Origin: Candidatus Sumerlaeota bacterium
GTDB lineage: Bacteria > Sumerlaeota > Sumerlaeia > SLMS01
DNA length: 8,629 nt
Assembly: GCA_020850785.1 (NCBI GenBank)
Contig: JADZDZ010000030.1
Location: 1-8,629, forward strand
Direction: 5' to 3'
Position 1 is the first letter of the stretch. Each line of letters starts with the position of its first letter. The notes under the pieces are model-generated. The model made no database searches and was not told where the DNA came from. It saw only the letters and a list, made by a program, of their open reading frames with translations. The position numbers and the translations under genes were made by a program. This document shows positions 6,202 through 8,629 of this stretch, piece by piece.

Positions 6202-6813
6202 ATGGGCAGCGGCGGAATGTCATTCGAAAACGTGGACGTCGTGCTGCTCGTTGCCGGCTTGGTGTTCCTGCTGGGCGGATGGCTTCTCTATTGGACATCG
6301 CTCAATATCGCCGGTGGATTGATCGGCGGAGGGATCGGATTGATCATCGCGGAAGTGGGCCTTCTCGCGTTCGATCAATTGGAGCCCCTTCAGCAGAACG
6401 CGCTGCGGGGCGCGGGGTTTGTTGTCGGCCTGATCGCGGGGGTGATGCTTGTGCGATGGCTGCACCGCCTTGCCTTCTTCGTGGCCGGGTCCCTTTTGGG
6501 GGGCGCAGCCTACTACCTGATCGTGTGCGCCTTCCGCGAAAACGGCGCTGAGTGGGCGCAAAGCGACGCGGTGCTGGCCTTTGGCACCGCAGTGGCTGGC
6601 TCCATTTCCGGTGCTGTTTGCGTTTTTGCCGCCAAATTCATCATCGCACTTTGCACGGCGGCGATCGGGGCCGTGCTGATCATGCAGAGCATCGGCTGGC
6701 CCTGGAGCGGCCTGGCGGTGATTCCTCTGGGGATTGTGGGATTTGCGTGTCAGTTGGGGCTGGCAAAGCCCTGGCGGCGATCAGCCAGAATTGCCAACGA
6801 CGACGAGGACTAG
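6202..6813 (+). CDS. Seven-helix membrane protein, possibly TMEM198/DUF4203-like
   Basis: A 203-residue, very hydrophobic protein with about seven membrane segments (roughly 11-30, 33-55, 70-85, 89-108, 123-142, 144-162, 169-186), many glycines inside the helices, and a basic then acidic cytosolic-type tail (KPWRRSARIANDDED). The recurring pattern of a hydrophobic helix, an aromatic turn and a glycine-rich helix (LLGGWLLYWTSLNIAGGLIGG) recalls the TMEM198-like/DUF4203 group, whose role in bacteria is not established; this is a weak resemblance from memory. The ATG at 6202 has only a poor ribosome binding sequence; an internal ATG at 6217 is an alternative. It is divergent from the dismutase gene across 87 bp and shares a regulatory dyad with it. 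Its TAG stop overlaps the stop of the convergent gene at 6810. Confidence 0.75.
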   Translation: MGSGGMSFENVDVVLLVAGLVFLLGGWLLYWTSLNIAGGLIGGGIGLIIAEVGLLAFDQLEPLQQNALRGAGFVVGLIAGVMLVRWLHRLAFFVAGSLLGGAAYYLIVCAFRENGAEWAQSDAVLAFGTAVAGSISGAVCVFAAKFIIALCTAAIGAVLIMQSIGWPWSGLAVIPLGIVGFACQLGLAKPWRRSARIANDDED

Positions 6814-7220
6814 GCCGACGGGGCGCCCTGCATCGCCTGAAGCTGCTTCGGCGTCAGCTTCGCGAGCAACTTTCCGAGCGCCTTGTTCATGTCGATGAAC
6901 GTCGTGTGCCATTCGATCATCAGCTTGCTGCGCGTGGCCTCCGGCATGTCCTTGATGGTCTGAAGCGAGTCGCTCTGCGCAAGGATATCAAGGATGACCG
7001 CGTCGTTCTTCATGAACTCACCGCACAGTTCGGAGAACTTGTAGTGGTTCAGCGCCAGCACATTCATGATGTTCTGGAATTCCTTCTCCATCTGCTCCGT
7101 GATCAGCCTGTCTTCCATGTCCTCGGAAAAGAACGTGAAATAATTCTGCCAGAGTTCCGTGTATTCGCGGCAAACGACGATCCGGTTTTCAATGCGCGTA
7201 AAAGTATTCTTGGCAGCCAT
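6810..7220 (-). CDS. Helical cytoplasmic protein of unknown function (136 aa)
   Basis: I do not recognise this protein. It has no signal peptide or membrane segment and reads as almost entirely alpha-helical. Residues 8-60 are rich in charged and aromatic residues (REYTELWQNYFTFFSEDMEDR), and residues 95-130 form a further amphipathic helix (STKL-type spacing, LGKLLAKLTPKQLQAM). Two cysteines, C17 and C66, are far apart and form no metal motif. It is the last gene of the minus-strand cluster, 43 nt after the stop of the 44-residue membrane protein. No good Shine-Dalgarno precedes the ATG, so translation may depend on the upstream gene or the start may be misplaced. Its TAG stop shares the CTAG at 6810-6813 with the opposite gene. 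A partner role for the two upstream products is inferred from gene order only. Confidence 0.7.
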   Translation of the reverse strand: MAAKNTFTRIENRIVVCREYTELWQNYFTFFSEDMEDRLITEQMEKEFQNIMNVLALNHYKFSELCGEFMKNDAVILDILAQSDSLQTIKDMPEATRSKLMIEWHTTFIDMNKALGKLLAKLTPKQLQAMQGAPSA

Positions 7221-7263
7221 CAGATTGTGATAACGAGGTCGGGTGGTGGGGGAATTCCGGGGG

Positions 7264-7398
7264 TTACTTTTGTGGGAGCTTGATGATGCCCAGCGAGTAG
7301 AAGATAAACAGCAGCAGGACGATGATCGACAGGATCACAACAACCTGAACCACGTAAACGTGGTTCAGGTTGCTGAAGAAGTTCGTGATGAAGTCCAT
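7264..7398 (-). CDS. Small single-pass membrane protein (44 aa)
   Basis: A 44-codon open frame, ATG at 7398 to TAA at 7266-7264, lying between two larger minus-strand genes that it does not overlap. It is preceded by GGGGGA (7407-7412) 8 nt upstream. The product starts MDFITNFFSNLNHVYV, continues into a long hydrophobic stretch (about residues 14-38, VVVILSIIVLLLFIFY in the middle), and ends with a short basic tail (IIKLPQK). That is the profile of a single transmembrane protein, probably with a cytoplasmic C-terminus by the positive-inside rule. It starts 20 nt after the stop of the large helical protein and ends 43 nt before the next gene, so it looks like the middle gene of a three-gene operon. 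A perfect 15-bp inverted repeat occupies codons 9-19. No family is recognised. Support is spacing, ribosome binding site and clear membrane-protein composition. Confidence 0.7.
   Translation of the reverse strand: MDFITNFFSNLNHVYVVQVVVILSIIVLLLFIFYSLGIIKLPQK
7341..7372. repeat. Perfect 15-bp inverted repeat inside the small membrane protein gene
   Basis: The arms CAACCTGAACCACGT (7341-7355) and ACGTGGTTCAGGTTG (7358-7372) are perfect reverse complements around AA (7356-7357). The next outer pair (A7340, C7373) does not match. As mRNA it would fold as a 14-bp stem with a four-base UUUA loop, lying 27-58 nt into the coding sequence. There is no T-tract after it on the minus strand, so it is not a standard terminator. 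Confidence 0.9.
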
Positions 7399-7406
7399 GG
7401 CGATAA

Positions 7407-7412
7407 TCCCCC
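7407..7412 (-). promoter_or_regulatory. Ribosome binding site of the 44-residue membrane protein gene
   Basis: GGGGGA on the minus strand is 8 nt upstream of the ATG at 7398. It is purine-rich and well placed, and is the main signal that this short frame is translated. Confidence 0.55.
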
Positions 7413-7418
7413 GTGGCG

Positions 7419-8629
7419 TTATTCAAGTGAGTTGGTGATGACGCTCTTGCCAACGCGGGCAAGGCGGAAGCGAACCTGGTCATAACCAAGCTGGCGCTGG
7501 ACGCTGGTCACCATCTCATTTGACAGATTCATGCGATAGTAGGCTTGGTCGATGTTCGATTTTGCGTCCTCTGCGGTCATGCGATTCAGGATCGCAAGAC
7601 GCTCGAAGTACATGCCCGCCAGACGTCCCTCCGCGATGGAAGCAACGATGATTTCGTTCAGCTTCTCCAAGCTCGCTGGTGGACGAAGCAGCAGTGCGCG
7701 CCCGTAGAGTTCCTCCATCCCGTCACGGAACTGCATCGGGGACACCTGCGCGGAGATGGAGGCGATCTTCGCCGAACCACTGACCGAAATTGCCAGTTCC
7801 TCAAGTTCCTTCGGTTCCAGCGAAAGCACGTTCCCAAACTTGATCTGCAGCGCGCGGTAGTCGCGGAAGATTTCCTGCACCTGCGCCGAGTAGGACGTGT
7901 GATCGCGGCGGAATTCCGACAGGAGCGTCAGCTTCGCGGCGTTGGTCAGGTGGGAGTGCGTGGAGCGATAGGAACCTGTGCGGTAGTCCAGACGTGCATA
8001 GCGTACGTGGTCGCGCGCCTCCTTGATTTCCGGCGCCGCGTAGGACTCGGCCCCGTCATCCACCAGTTTGTTCAACCGCGCCTCGATGCTATCGGCGGCC
8101 TTGTTCACCACTTCTGGCGTCTTCGTCAACGTCTCGCCGAAGTCGGCCTCCACCTTGGAGATTTCCGCCATCACTCGATCATATTCCTCTGCGGAATACT
8201 CGCTCTTCAGCGCCGCCAGCGACTGCTGAACGCGGATCGATTCATCCACCTGGAAGAAGTTCGTGCCCTGCTTGGTTCCTTCAACCACGTCCTTGTTGAT
8301 GCTCTTCACGCGTGCATTGAAGTTCTTCTTCTTGGAGGACTTCGCAACAGCGCGTGCCTCGCCAGCGGCTTCGTCGGCCAGCGACGCACTTTCGTCGAAC
8401 TGACGCGCCTCCAGCTTTGCGCGGGCCTCGCGAACCTTGTCGTTCGCGGCGGAAAGCTTCTTCGTGTTGTTGTCCCAGCCGCCCACGGAGGTTGCGGCCG
8501 CGATTTCCTGCTCCGCTTCCGTGACCTTCGCATAGAGGCCGGCGCGGGCGCGTTCCACGGCGCTCTTCGCCTGACTGTCCGCACGCGCATAATCCTTGTT
8601 CGCGTACAGGTCGCGCGCGGAGGAGGCCA
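7419..8629 (-). CDS. Large helical repeat-containing protein of unknown function (C-terminal part)
   Basis: The last 402 residues of a protein that continues open past the right edge of the window; a GTG at 8558 is internal, since the frame stays open to 8629 with matching composition. The product is charged, alanine-rich and almost wholly alpha-helical, with no membrane segment in this part. Residues 1-150 include long stretches of coiled-coil-like composition. Three stretches share a helix pair with a central 'aromatic-x2-A/S-x3-A' turn: near 3-30 (ARDLYANKDYARADSQAKSA), 64-96 (VREARAKLEARQFDESASLA) and 197-234 (ARDHVRYARLDYRTGSYRST). This resembles TPR-like or DUF4398-like helical repeats of envelope proteins, a tentative comparison. 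The C-terminal 150 residues are more globular (LLLRPPASLEKLNEIIVA). It is the first visible gene of the cluster with the 44- and 136-residue proteins, so a scaffold role is possible, but this is inference. Confidence 0.75.
   Translation of the reverse strand, partial: ASSARDLYANKDYARADSQAKSAVERARAGLYAKVTEAEQEIAAATSVGGWDNNTKKLSAANDKVREARAKLEARQFDESASLADEAAGEARAVAKSSKKKNFNARVKSINKDVVEGTKQGTNFFQVDESIRVQQSLAALKSEYSAEEYDRVMAEISKVEADFGETLTKTPEVVNKAADSIEARLNKLVDDGAESYAAPEIKEARDHVRYARLDYRTGSYRSTHSHLTNAAKLTLLSEFRRDHTSYSAQVQEIFRDYRALQIKFGNVLSLEPKELEELAISVSGSAKIASISAQVSPMQFRDGMEELYGRALLLRPPASLEKLNEIIVASIAEGRLAGMYFERLAILNRMTAEDAKSNIDQAYYRMNLSNEMVTSVQRQLGYDQVRFRLARVGKSVITNSLE

Noticed and set aside
6839..6861. 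GAAGCTG/CAGCTTC 7-bp inverted repeat as terminator of the 6202 gene
   Set aside because: No T-tract follows, the loop is 9 nt, and it lies within coding sequence of the opposite gene; short repeats like this arise by chance.
7247..7263. G-rich stretch with GGAATTCC centre as a possible regulatory element
   Set aside because: It is only an 8-bp palindrome in a short gap between two genes; G-runs here are explained by general base composition and no defined element is recognised.

Overview
The window is a GC-rich, gene-dense stretch of bacterial chromosome carrying ordinary housekeeping genes plus several uncharacterised membrane or helical proteins. No mobile element, CRISPR array, tRNA or rRNA was seen. 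The organism cannot be named from this sequence. A lipoprotein-type serine peptidase, a superoxide dismutase with a twin-arginine signal and periplasm-facing membrane proteins suggest a diderm bacterium. The unfamiliar small proteins would suit a poorly studied lineage, for example in the planctomycete/verrucomicrobial region or a candidate phylum, but that is only a guess.

Layout, left to right. (1) Positions 1-792: the end of queC followed by queE, overlapping by GTGA. These are consecutive-pathway genes for preQ0, the precursor of queuosine and other 7-deazaguanines. (2) 798-2870, minus: a lipoprotein-type S9 family (prolyl oligopeptidase) peptidase, convergent with queE and separated from it by only 5 bp. 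(3) 3012-5296, plus: a small membrane-anchored helical protein whose stop overlaps the GTG start of a large GT-C/GT39-like membrane glycosyltransferase. A hairpin at 5302-5327 separates this pair from the next gene. (4) 5341-6114, minus: a Tat-type exported Fe/Mn superoxide dismutase. Its upstream region holds an extended -10 promoter embedded in a long imperfect dyad that also faces a divergent membrane protein gene (6202-6813, plus). (5) 6810-8629, minus: a compact three-gene cluster reading in from the right edge. It comprises a large helical, repeat-containing protein (N-terminus outside the window), an unannotated 44-residue single-pass membrane protein (7264-7398) and a 136-residue cytoplasmic helical protein.

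The most unusual items are in region 5. The 44-codon gene has a good ribosome binding site and contains a perfect 15-bp inverted repeat with a 2-bp centre (7341-7372), inside the codons leading into its membrane helix. The cluster's last stop codon shares a CTAG with the stop codon of the convergent membrane protein gene. The cluster has no function I recognise and is the best candidate here for an undescribed system, though nothing in the sequence shows what it does.
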